Below, piece by piece: positions 30,201 through 39,400 of a stretch of DNA of 61,838 nucleotides. Origin of the DNA: Verrucomicrobiota bacterium (GTDB taxonomy: Bacteria; Chlamydiota; Chlamydiia; Chlamydiales; SM23-39). The notes beneath the pieces are model-generated. The model had not been told where the DNA came from. It did not search any database and was given only the letters and a program-made list of their open reading frames with translations. The position numbers and the translations under genes are program-made. Position 1 is the first letter of the stretch; each line of letters starts with the position of its first letter. The DNA lies in assembly GCA_018239895.1 (NCBI GenBank), contig JAFEGL010000036.1, positions 1-61,838 on the forward strand. The letters run 5' to 3'.

Positions 30201-30234
30201 ATCGCAGCAGAAAATCCCTTACTACAATCAATAA
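21256..30234 (+). CDS. Giant six-propeller fibre-like protein, class C copy 1 (C1)
   Basis: An intact 2992-residue protein starting MSYDTGVFTLFNQ, with stop TAA; last gene of cassette 1. No signal peptide or membrane segment is seen. The head has VYGSLVAPS and YGQQVAPT repeats. Class C linkers typically read TRVYS or TRIYA followed by TFNNQL. Seven-blade propellers lie at about 21927-23031, 23328-24474, 24769-25850, 26142-27297, 27583-28617 and 28915-30040. Numbers 1, 3 and 5 have short, irregular blades and number 2 is regular; numbers 4 and 5 lie in a visibly AT-richer stretch. The cap ends NGSQQKIPYYNQ. Its linkers match those of the gene at 48709 module by module (for example LVGGTIGVGT before module 6 in C1, LVGGNIGVGT in C2). 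Possible roles are as for its partners; function is not recognised. Confidence 0.96.
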   Translation: MSYDTGVFTLFNQQKNFTSVFADLRAPQFNPSNTLFGSVYGSLVAPSVTTTGTGTIGTLYGQQVAPTLSPTGGTVSTAYTLYLTGPSLSAGNLTSAFGLYVAPPSGSGTILNNYTASILGVTGFGTTTPKNILDVQGGVAIGSFAGSFAAPTNGLIVTGKIGVANASPVNAVDVTGTINSTRVFSGGLTNNNQLVGVVQGTDQGNFGGGSVGTQKTMSANTTTFYPISNNISSQLGSMEGGPFDGRFLYIYANFDAAGATYSGTIGRYDTTLPINASTSYAIFNAASSINSTARGFNSAGIFDGRYVYNVATFGELQAKVLRYDTTGSFTSVSSYAFFNLSPLNANVSPTSRGAVFDGRFVYYVPRTGIGGTYILIAYDTTKSFSLTTSYSVFDVQTVNLYTQGSGATFDGRYLYLPPAVQNIFVQYDTSLPFTQAGSYASFDVSTIGSFPLGDTYYSVFDGRYVYLLTGGGGTTYILNYDTTLPFSLTTSYNIFNLQNFINTTPQQFVGGVFDGRYVYFTPASKLYATVRYDTTKAFGASTSYSFFNTYTVNSNTGAFSSASFDGRYIYSWGTDISALPTGVVRFDAYPGPLATAITAAQSANGFAMGTFAGTAPPAGGLIVSGNVGVGVSSPSATLDLTGATLNATRILSNGSTFNNQLIGLATGNNQGGFGSGFVGAQKTMSANTTLFFNTQFVLTTSINFWGSVFDGRYVYFVPNQNPSVQTGAGLLLRYDTTVNFSASSSYAVFDMTTVQSNSVGFSGGAFDGKYVYLVPFATAVSYTGQITRYDTTSSFTSAANYSVFDLRNLNASACGFNGAIFDGRYVYFIPYFDGNTYSGLVARYDSTLAFSSTGSYSFFNLGTNINSNSVGFYGGSYDGRYIYFSPFINNSTLSGQLTRFDTSLPFSTATSYSTFNLAANLNSNSLGFRGSVFDGRYVYLIQYQNALSFAGQVTRYDTTLSFGTAGSYSYFDTRLYVNSTSLGFQGGSFDGRYLYFVPNVNTVTLSGQVTRYDTTLPFGSSVGYTYFNTQPLQSVSCGFIGSVFDGKYVYLVPNNAQSNVWGLIARFDAYPGFRSTAITAQQAAGGFSIGNFAGIGAPSGGLIISGNTGIGVSSPSATLDVTGGTIAATRVYTTARTFPNQIINLAEGNSSGVSGGVAGTQKAMSGNASANVDLSGFGVLGLQGGGFDGRYVYSCGDFDSTFSSNSGTLIRYDTTISFTSLNSYTAFNLAANINAACRGYQFGWSFDGRYIYNVSSIGGGAIPILATRYDTQSPFTSASSYSTFNLQGLGISANFYIGSVFDGRYVYFTAQNSNNPLVRYDTTLSFSLSTSYAFFNLNPSFTYISTGMIYDGRYITFAPSNSGNNTMVQYDTTLPLSTSTSYQVFSTATIGVTVSTAYGGPTFDGRYFYSAPKSAPQTKILRYDTTLSFSSTASYSTFDLLLAFNTNTYTFNGSLFDGRYVYFYPFNTAVIVRYDTTQPFGSSSSYTALNGNDINSNTNSFFSALTDGRYVYLYGSSSLVAPIGRLDAYPNSIRASAWTAAQAPSGFTIGSGVGSPSNGLLVAGQVGIGTSTPSVTLDVSSGSVAATRIYASGSTSRNQLSNLAQGTNQGGFGSSFIGTNKPINTLTAQFYSLINVNSTAGGFTTAFDGRYIYYIPYYQFGFGAPASVLLRYDTELPFNSTNSYSVFNTLLLDTQSGGYYGGLFDGRYIYLIPYVGSGQFYNGFFVRYDTTLPFGLTTSYSTIDLAVSVNSNSVSFNGGVYDGKYIYLIPSYTEANTSSQSGYLTRYDTTAPFSQSTSYTVFNSTSTQNPPYSVNFVGGAFDGRYVYYVPYYTGPSNSVGRIMRYDTTLSFSISASYSFFDATTVNSLCLGFNGAVFDGLYLYFVPYPSNITGAFAHILRYDTSLTFSNSASYASFDVSLVNSNKIFYIGGFFDGRYVYFNPYYNQSATTISGVVLRYDTTLSFQSASSYSQFDLTALNSNAQGFESGLYDGRYAYFVPQISSIVVRIDAYSGSQAAVYTANQSPNGLTIGASSAPPANGLLVAGNVGIGNSSPSYTLDVNGVINANRVYAAYSTFNNQLVKTFEGNSQGGFGSGVVGTQKTMSVQTSAFNSIINTYYGTFVNISMTFDGRYIYAITDSQAFIRYDTLKDFSSSASYISYNVSQSYVGSCFDGRYVYFAPQGFAQFGRYDTTQSFTSASSYEFFDQITNINSIAGLFEGLVFDGRYIYYTPVNFTSFIRYDTLLPFSNSSSYSVFDQTQVAPGTDFFGGSFDGRYIYYVPFAGSTLTFRYDTSLPFGSTSSYASLDMQTLSTLAVEFFGCVFDGRYVYYIPSDQNGTYAMVRYDINLPYLNTTSYVLMFLRQINSSYGSFYGATFDGRYIYLNSYANGGGTNVGNIARYDTTLPYTLVSSWSNFNAQTLNSSLNLFLGSIFDGRYVYFVRAAGYLLRMDAYPGPQIDQFAASQAPNGFTVGTLAGSAVAPNNMLVGGTIGVGTATPSVALATTGSINAQQRVLAGASSYDNQIIGLSQGNDQGGFGGGFVGVNKAMSTASTSIFDLSTANSSAQGFSGGAFDGRYVYFAPSRNQFTIPSLITRYDTFSPFSSTTSYSTLSLVSFLAAPVAYSGAIYDGRYVYFVPYSTASAVSSNFLRYDTYNSFSSTVSFTSFDLGISTGYSGAVFDGRYIYFVPYQGPLGVRNANITQYDTTQDFTNSNSYVTFAPATGFTTSGFTGGTFDGRYIYFVPNLGPTNTGALLRYDTTLPFATSTSYSTMDLFGVVSTASVGFFGASFDGRYVYLVPNSVGTTFNSQITRYDTTLSFSASASYSLFDTSTINSRSSGFAGSVFDGRYLYLIPNGFDSVNVTASGQMTRYDTTLPFNTTSSYSIFDTGVVNSLSAGFQGAVFDGRYLYLVPNSNGTASGLVTRIDSYPGPQVSSLNASAANVGLNLSGGPLNLVSVSTSGTATTGTVPGTLTNVAGYITLNINGSQQKIPYYNQ

Positions 30235-30242
30235 GACATGTT

Positions 30243-30276
30243 CCCCCTGTTTAGATTGGCAGGGGGCCTTTCTTTT
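30243..30276 (+). terminator. Intrinsic terminator closing cassette 1
   Basis: A 7-bp GC-rich stem (30243-30249 with 30260-30266; arms CCCCCTG and CAGGGGG) with a 10-base loop is followed by CCTTTCTTTT. It lies 8 bases after the C1 stop. No comparable structure follows C2. Confidence 0.9.
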
Positions 30277-30306
30277 AGTTCTTAAACGAATCTTTTAAAT
30301 TTCTTT

Positions 30307-30335
30307 TTGTCTCTTTATCTAGATTTACATATATA
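30307..30335 (+). promoter_or_regulatory. Possible promoter for cassette 2
   Basis: TTGTCT (30307-30312) and TATATA (30330-30335) are 17 bases apart, a sigma-70-like arrangement about 90 bases upstream of A2. The region is AT-rich, so chance matches are likely. Its position after a terminator and before a new cassette is the main support. Confidence 0.35.
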
Positions 30336-30353
30336 TCAAAAAAAGCACCCAGT

Positions 30354-30384
30354 CAGAACAGAATCGATCTGATCCATAGTTCTG
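30354..30384 (+). promoter_or_regulatory. Nested inverted repeats downstream of the possible promoter
   Basis: CAGAAC (30354-30359) and GTTCTG (30379-30384) form a 6-bp inverted repeat. Inside it CAGAATCGATCTG (30359-30371) is itself nearly palindromic. This could be an operator or a leader hairpin in the A2 5' untranslated region. No regulator is visible in the window. Confidence 0.3.
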
Positions 30385-30417
30385 AAGTTTGAATGATCTA
30401 CAGCCCTTCTAATCATT

Positions 30418-30420
30418 GGA
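30418..30420 (+). promoter_or_regulatory. Weak ribosome binding site of A2
   Basis: GGA lies 6 bases before the ATG at 30427. It is shorter than the sites of the downstream genes, which is unusual for the first gene of an operon. The start is fixed by homology to MAYNTGNFSLF of A1. Confidence 0.5.
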
Positions 30421-30426
30421 ATCGCA

Positions 30427-33400
30427 ATGTCTTACAATAACGGCAATTTCTCTCTATTCCAGCAAACAGGCTTAAATTCAGGCAGTTCGGTCTTTTCAGA
30501 TCAGATTGTCCCCCAATTCAGTCCACCGTCGGGATTCAGTTTTACCAATGCAACGGCTCTGAATATAGCTCCGACCTATCAATCGAGCGGCGTCACAGCA
30601 GCATTTGCTATTTATGGCCAATCCCTCTCTCTTTCGATCTCAGCTTCATCGAGCGTCATCGCAGCTGCTAGGAGTTTGGATCTTGCGGCGCCGACGATCT
30701 CTACAGGGACATTGACCAATACCTATGCCCTTTTTGTTTCAGCTCCGACGAGCGCTGGGGTCTCCCAAAAATATGCTGGTTACCTTGGAGGGAGGACCGG
30801 GATCGGCACTCAGACTCCTCGCAATATTCTCGATGTTTTCGGCTCGGTCGCTATCGGAACTTATGCAGGAGCGACGACCACTCCATCGAATAGCTTGGTT
30901 GTCAGCGGCCGGGTTGGAATCGGAACAACGTCTCCTGTATTTGGCCTCGATATTCAAGGCGCAGTCAACGCGCAGCAGGCAATTTCGACGGGCACGACGT
31001 TCAATAACCAAAGTGTTCAGCTTTTCGAGGGGTATAGCCAAGGAGGCTATGGCGGCGGGAGCGTTGGGACGCAAAAAACCATGAGCGCCAATACGACGCT
31101 TGTCTTCAATACCGCGGCGGTCAATTCAAAAAGCGTCGGGTTCAACGGGGCTGTCTTCGACGGAAAATATCTTTATTTGATCCCCAGCCAGGGGGTAAAC
31201 ACTCTATCTGGACAGATCACCCGCTATAATACAGCAAGCTCATTCACTTCATCTTCGACGTTTAGCTATGCGATCTTCGATACGAGCGTAATCAATTCAA
31301 ACAGCGTCGGATTTTCCTCGGGGATTTTCGATGGACGCTACGTCTATTTGATCCCGAGCCAATCGAACACATTCAATAGCTTCATCACCCGCTACGATAC
31401 GACGCTCCCTTTCAGTATCTCGACGAGCTATTCGACCTTCAATGCGTCCACATTCAACTCCAATGCAGGCGGTTATGTCGGCGGGGTTTTTGATGGGAGA
31501 TACGTCTATTTTGTCCCGTATCAAGGATCGGCGACCCTGTCTGGGCAAGTGGCTAGGCTCGACACATTCTTGACGGTCATCAATACCCTCTCTTTCACTT
31601 TCTTCAATACAACTACGCTCATAAATAGTTTGAGCCAAGGATTCAATGGGGGAACCTACGATGGGCGATATGTCTATTTTGCCCCCTATCAGAATGTAAA
31701 TAGCTTTTCGGGCGTAGTTGCTCGCTACGATACGAGTTTGCCTTTCAGCACGGCAGGGAGCTTCTCTGCCTTCGATATGCAGGCAAATGTCAACTCGAAC
31801 AGCGTAGGGTTTTCCAATGCTGTTTACGATGGGCACTATGTTTACTATATTCCGAATCGGACAGGCGCCACTCTTTCTGGCCAGATCACCAGATACGATA
31901 CGACTTTGCCTTTCTCTACGGGAACAAGCTATACGGTCTTTGATACCGGCACTCTCAATTCAGCCAGCAAATCGTTCTTCAGCGGTGTATTCGATGGGAA
32001 ATATCTCTATTTGATGAGCTATTTCGACGGGACCTCCTGCACAGGCCAGATCACCCGCTACGATACGACTTTGACGTTCACGAACTCTTCAAGCTACGTC
32101 ATTTTCAATACGGCAAGTGTCGACCCGGCGAGCGTAGGATTCATAGGGGCCGCTTTCGATGGGCGCTATGTCTATTTTATTCCGAATATCACAAGCCCCT
32201 CTACTTTATCGGGCCAGATCACCCGGATCGACGCCTATCCAGGGCCGCAGGCAAATGCGATCAATGCGAGCCAGTCTCAAACCGGGCTCTCATTCGGCTC
32301 TTATGCAGGAGTTGTTACTCCGCCGACAGGTGGAATTATAATGAGCGGGCTGCTCGGCATCGGCACGACGTCGCCTAGTTACACGGTCGATGTACAAGGA
32401 TCTGTCAACGCTTTGCCTGTCTATTCGGCCGGAACAACTCGGAATAACCAGCTTGTAACTTTATTTGAAGGGTATAACCAGGGAAGTTTGGGAGGAGGCG
32501 CAGTCGGTTCGCAAAAGACCATGAGCGCGAATACGACCTTTGTTTTTGATGCGACCACCCTCAACTCGCTCGACTCGGGATTTCAAGGGGCTGTCTTTGA
32601 TGGAAGATATGTCTACTTTGTCCCCTATCGTTCTGCAAACTCAGGCGTTGTGCTTCGCTATGATTCCCTAGCTGCATTCTCCTCTTCTGCCAGTTACTCA
32701 ATGTTCGATCTGACCAGTTTCAATGCCTTGAGCAAGGGATATGCCGGAGGGGGCGCCTACGATGGGAGATATATTTACTATGTCCCCTTCTTTAACGGAT
32801 CTGCTTATACAGGTCTAATTACGCGCTATGATACGACTCTCCCCTTTGCCGCAACTACGAGCTATGCAGCCTTCGATCTCCAGGCAAACATCAACTCTCT
32901 GAGCGTTGGCTTTATAGGGAGCCTTTTCGACGGCCGCTATCTATATTTCCTCCAAAATTTCAACAGCATCACTCTTGCAGGGCAAATCATCCGCTACGAT
33001 ACGGCGAGTTCTTTTTCTTCATCAGCCAGCTACTTGTTATTCGATACAACTGCAAATATCAACTCAGCCAGCTGTGGATTCAAGGGGGGGGCATACGACG
33101 GCAGGTATCTCTACTTGGCTCCGAATGGCAACGGAGCTGGTCCTCAGTCCGGACAAATCACCCAATATGATACCTCTCTACCTTTTAGCTCCACCTCTAG
33201 TTATACAGTCTTCAATACGACAGCTCTCAATTCAAACAGCGCTGTTTTCAATGGGGCTGTCTTTGACGGAAGATATATCTATTTTGTCCCATCCTCAAAT
33301 TTATCGACTCAAACAGGGGTCGTCACAAGGTTTGATACAACGGTCTCTTTTTCAGCCTCTACCAGCTACTCTTTTTACGATCTGGGTGCGAACGTCAATA

Positions 33401-36400
33401 GTTTGAGCAACGGGTTCAATGGGGCTATTTTCGATGGGAGATATGTCTATTATGTTCCTTATTTGAATGTTGTGACCCGAAGCGGGCTTGTAACCCGCTT
33501 CGACACAACCCTCCCTTTTTCCAATACAGGGAGTTACTCTGTCTTCAACCTCGCTTCAATCCAATCTTTGAGCGTCGGCTATCTCGGAGGGGTTTTTGAT
33601 GGACGGTATGTCTATTTCAGCCCTTCTTTCAATTTCTCAACGGCATCAGGATTGATCGCCCGGATCGACGCCTATACGGGCCCTCTGCCCAATGTTATCA
33701 ATGCGAGCAGCTCGGCGAATGGGATCGCTCTTGGTACCTATGCGGGGGTCGTCTCTGCGCCTACAAATGGTCTGATCGTCAGCGGCTCTGTCGGCATCGG
33801 CACCACGACGCCCGCCTACAACCTCGATGTCCAGGGGGCTTTGAGCGCCCAGTCGGCCTATTCAGCGGGTACGACGAGAAACAATCAGCAGGCAGCTCTT
33901 TTTGAAGGGTATAACCAAGGCGGCTTCGGCGGCGGCCAGGTCGGCTTGCAGAAGACGATGGGGAACAATACAACGGCTATTTTCAGCCTACCTAGCCTCA
34001 ATTCTGCTTGCTTAGGGTATATTGGCGCTGTGTTTGACGGTCGCTATGTCTATTTTGTGCCGAACGCAAATTTAACGACTCGAAGCGGTATGGTCGCCCG
34101 ATACGACACGTTTCTCCCGTTTTCAGCCTCTAGCAGCTATGCAACCTTCGATATGGCCGTGAATGTCAACACATTTAGCGTTGGCTTTAACGGCGGTGTC
34201 TTCGACGGAAGATATGTCTATTACATACCGACTTTAAATCAGTCGAATAGCCAGTCGGGAACGATCACCCGCTATGATGTCACTGTCCCATTCACCTCCT
34301 CCAACAGCTACGTCACGTACGACACCAAAGCCAACGTAAATTCAGTGAGCGCTGGATTCCAAGGGGCCCTTTTCGATGGAAGATACCTCTATTTTTGCCC
34401 CAATCGACTCTCGAACAATACCTTTAGCGGAGTCATCTTACGCTACGATACAACTCTTACCTTCACCACAGCCGCTAACTACTCCACTTTCGATCTTACG
34501 GCCAATGTCAACACCCTTGCGAATGGATATGTTGGAGGAGCCTTTGATGGGAGATATATCTACTTCGCTCCATTTTCAAATAATTCAACGCAAAGCGGCC
34601 TGGTTACGAGATACGATTCAACCCTCCCCTTTGCGACGGCCATTAGCTATTCTGTCTTCGATCTAGCCGCCAACGTCAATTCGAACGCCTGCGGGTATGT
34701 TTCGGGTACCTATGATGGCAGATACGTCTACATGCTGACTAACAGCAATGTAAATACTTCGACCGGCTTTCTCACCCGCTACGATACGACTCTATCCTTT
34801 TCCACAGCTGCAAGCTATTCGATCATAGATTTGAGCACGATCAATTCGCTAGGAGTCGGCTTTCAAGGGGTCCTCTTCGATGGGCGGTATCTCTATTGCA
34901 CTCCGAACGACACGGTCAATACCTCGAAATCGGGCTGCATCTTCCGCTACGACACGACCTTGCCCTTCTCTTTGACGACGAGCTATGCATTCTACAATTC
35001 GGGCCTTTTGTTCGGTTCAAATAGTTCTGGGTTCTTCGGCGCGATTTTTGATGGCCGCTATGTCTACTTTGTTCCCAATACAAACGGGGTGACGCGAAAC
35101 GGCCAGGTGACAAGGATCGATGCCTATCCAGGCCCGCAAGCAACGGCCCTCTCTGCCAACTCGATGCTCGATGGGATCGCCCTCGGCACCTATGCAGGGG
35201 TTATAGCACCACCGGCCGGCGGGATTATCTTAAGCGGACAACTCGGGATTGGGACGGGAACGCCCAATTACAATCTCGATATCCAAGGAGCTTTGAGCGT
35301 TCAAGCGGCAGATTCGGCCGGATCGCTCTCCAACAGCCAAGGGGTCCAGCTCTTCCAGGGGTATACTCAAGGCGGCTTCGGCGGAGGCTCTGTCGGCACG
35401 AATAAGGCGATGGGGAACAACACGACGGCTGTCTTCAATCTAATGACCATCAACTCTCTTTGCGAAAGTTTCATAGGCTCTACATTCGATGGGCGCTATA
35501 TTTACTTTGTCCCCAACAATAATTTCTTGACTCGAAGCGGATTCGTCGCCCGCTATGATACGACACAGTCTTTTTCAGCTTCCGCAAGCTATGTAGCTTA
35601 CGATTTGAGTGCAAATATCAACTCCCAAAGTGTAGGTTTCCAAGGAGCAGCCTTCGATGGGCGGTTTGTCTATTATGTGCCAAATATCAATTTGACGAGC
35701 CAAACCGGATACATTACACGCTACGATGCTACGCTTCCCTTTACATCGATCAATAGCTACGCCGCGTTCGATAGCAAAGCAAACATCAATTCTGGCAGCG
35801 TCGGGTTTACAGGGGCTGTATTCGATGGAAGGTATCTTTATTTCGTCCCCCATACACTATCTAGCAATACGGCATCAGGCGGAACTCTCCGCTACGATAC
35901 GAGTCAAAGCTTTACTTCAAATGGGAGCTATTCGTATTTCGATTTGAGCGCCAGCGTGAATAGCAATGCGAATGGATACAATGGAGGAACGTTTGATGGG
36001 AGATATGTCTACTTCGTTCCGACGACGAACAATTCGACGTCGAGCGGCCAGTTCACCCGCTACGATTCGACCCTTTCGTTTACAACAGCAACTAGCTATT
36101 CGATTCTCGATCTAGGCGCGAGCGTCAACTCGAATTGCCGCGGATTTTTAGGAGCTACCTTCGATGGCCGTTACGTCTACATGGTGAGCAACAACAACGG
36201 CAACACGGCAACAGGTCTATTGACCCGCTACGATACAACTCTCACCTTTTCAAACTCGCTCAGCTATGCAACATTTGATTTAAGCACCCTCAATTCACTA
36301 GGTGTTGGTTTCCAAGGAGTTGTCTACGATGGCAAATATGTCTATTGTGTACCAAACGACACGCTCAATACGTCTAAGTCGGGCTGCATCTTCCGCTACG

Positions 36401-39400
36401 ATACGACCCTCTCCTTCACCTCTTCGTCTAGCTATTCGTTCTACGATTCTGGAATTGTATTCGGCTCCAATAGTTCAGGTTTCTTCGGAGCCATCTACGA
36501 TGGGCGCTATGTCTACTTCGTTCCCAACACAAACGGGGTGACGAGAAATGGCCAAATCACCCGGATCGACGCCTATTCGGGACCTCAAAATATCAGCTTC
36601 AGTTCGATTGCAAGCTATACATTGAATGGAGTGGCAGTAGGGACCTATTCTGGAGTTGTTACCCCTCCGACAGGAGGGCTCATCTTGAGCGGCTCGATGG
36701 GGGTCAAAACCCAGTCTCCTGCCTATAAACTCGAGGTGCAAGGGGCGATCAGTCTGCAAGATCTCAATTCGCCCTGGACGACGATGGACAATCAGCTCGT
36801 CCAGCTCTCTCAAGGCAATACCCAGAGCGGGTATGGGAGCAGCTCTGTCGGTGCGAACAAGATGATGAGCGACAATACGACTTTGTACTTTCAAACAAAG
36901 ACCGTCAATTGCAATAGCGCTGGATTTTTTGGCGGAGCCTTTGATGGGAGGTACGCTTATTTCGCCCCCTACAAAGGATCGGGAGGGCAATATTCTGGCC
37001 AAGTGACCCGTTTCGATACGACGGCATCTTTCAGCTCATCGGCGAGCTACAGCGTATTCGATATGTCTGTCTTGAGTACAAAGAGCAATGGATTCCATGG
37101 GGCCATTTTCGACGGAAGATATGTCTATTTTATCCCCACTTACAATGGAACGCTCAACCTCGGAGTCATCGTCCGTTACGACACGACGCTCTCTTTCTCT
37201 CTTACGACGAGCTATTCTATTTACGATACGTCCCTGATCAATCCAAATAGCGTGGGATTCTTTGGCGGAGTGTTCGATGGGCGCTATCTCTATTTAGTGT
37301 CCTTCAGCACCTTTATTTTTACCCGCTACGATACAAGCCTGCCGTTCGGGGTATCGCAGAGCTACGCCCTATTCGACTTATCGACGGTCAGCGCCAATTC
37401 TTCATTTTTCTGGGGCGGCGCCTATGATGGGCAATACGTCTATTTAGTTCCTTATAATACCGGGTCTGTCTATTTCGGTCAGATCACCCGCTACGATACG
37501 ACTCTTGCTTTTGGAACATCGACGAGCTACTCCATCTTCGATATGGCGGCAGTCAATGCGAATGCGGTGGGATACAACGGCGCTGTGTTCGATGGGAGAT
37601 ATATTTATTATGTCCCTATTGCGAACAACTCGACCTTGAGCGGTTTAGTGGCTCGGTATGATACAAGGCTCCCCTTTGCAACAGGTTCGAGCTACTCATT
37701 TTTTAATACGGCGACTCAAGTAAGCTCGCTGAGCGTCGTATTTTCTGGCGGAGTATTCGATGGCAGATATGTGAATTTTATCCCTGGCATCGACTTATTC
37801 AACACGACTTATTACAGCGGTGTTGTCACTCGCTACGATGTTACGAAATCGTTTTTCGATCCGTCGAGCTATTCGATCTATGATACGTCGCTGCAAAATT
37901 CATTCAGCAAAGGTTTCGGCGGAGCTATTTTCGACGGAAAATACATTTACTTTGTCCCGCAGGCTACATCCGCTTCTTTCTCCGGTCTTGTCACTCGGAT
38001 CGATGCTTATTCGGGAGCTCAGGCAATCGCCCTTTCGGCCTATTCGGCTGGCAATGGGCTTGCAATCGGAACCTATTCTGGAGCGGTGGCGCCGAATGGC
38101 AGCTTGCTTGTTCCAGGCAGTATCGGGATTGGTACGACGTCTCCAGCCTTTAGCGTAGACGTTTTTGGCAATGTTTCAGCATCCCAAGTGAATGCCTCTC
38201 GAACCACCATGAATCAGCAGAGGGCGGCTCTTTCGCAGGGGATCACGCAAGGGGGCTACGGCGGCGGGTCGGTCGGTACGAATAAGACGATGAGTATCAA
38301 TACAACGACCGTTTTTGACACAGGGACGATCAATCAAAATAGCTTCGGGTTTACAGGCGGGATCTTCGATGGGAGATATGTCTACTTAATTCCGACAGGC
38401 AATGTTTTATCTACTAGATCTGGCCAGATCACCCGCTACGATACAGCCTCCTCTTTCAGCGGCACCTCGAGCTACAGCTTTTTCGATCTCACGACAGTCA
38501 ACAGCGGCGCCAGCGCCTACATGGGGGGAACGTTCGATGGTCGCTACGTCTATTTCGCCCCCTTCCTACAAAATTCAAGCGCCAGCTTGATTACAAGATA
38601 CGACACTACGCTCCCCTTCTCCAGCCAGGGGAGCTATAGTTTTTATAACTCGGCAAATTCAGGCACCTTGAGCTTTGGTTTTACGGGGGCGCTTTTCGAT
38701 GGACGCTATGTCTATTTCGTTCCGTGGGGAAATTTCAGCACTTTTTCTGGGACTATCACCCGCTACGATACGACGCTGAGCTTCAGCTTGACCAGCAGCT
38801 TTGCGGTATTCAGCACCCTCTCCTCTTTGAATTCCCTGGCTTTTGGTTATGTGGGAGGGACTTTTGATGGAAGGTATGTCTACTACTCTCCGAACCGAGG
38901 CGGATTCTCCGGGCTAGGAGGAATTGGAGTCCGCTATGATACAACGGCCTCCTTTACAGCAGTAGCCTCTTATACAACTTATGATTTTGCAACCAATGTC
39001 GACGGCAATGCATTCGGATTCAATGGCGCTGTATTCGATGGGAGATATGTCTACTACGTTCCCGCGAGAAATTTCCTGGCAACGATCGTACCATTTTCAG
39101 GTCTCGTCGTCCGGTATGACACGGCCTTTGCTTTCACTTCGACCTCTGCTTACTCCACGTTTGATACCCAGACCTTCGTGAGTACAATCAGCCGAGGGTT
39201 TTTCGGGGCAGTATTCGATGGTAGATACATCTATTTTGTCCCCAATCGGATTGATCCAGGTGCTTTTACAGCTACACAATCGGGTCAGATCACAAGGTAC
39301 GATACGACGCAAAATTTCAGCGCTTCGACCTCCTATTCCATTTTGGATACAACGGCGGTAAGTCCGTTCAGCCAAGGATTCCAAGGTGGCGTATACGATG

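Larger units (their letters stand above)
3044..30234 (+). repeat. Cassette 1 (A1-B1-C1) of a duplicated three-gene unit
   Basis: Three giant genes are separated by 12 and 11 bases and closed by a terminator at 30243. The cassette is about 27.2 kb and collinear with 30427-57792. Corresponding genes agree in start peptide (MAYN/MSYN, MAYNSG, MSYDTG), linker style, C-terminal residues and stop codon. Divergence is large, so the duplication is old compared with the near-identical module pairs inside single genes. Confidence 0.88.
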
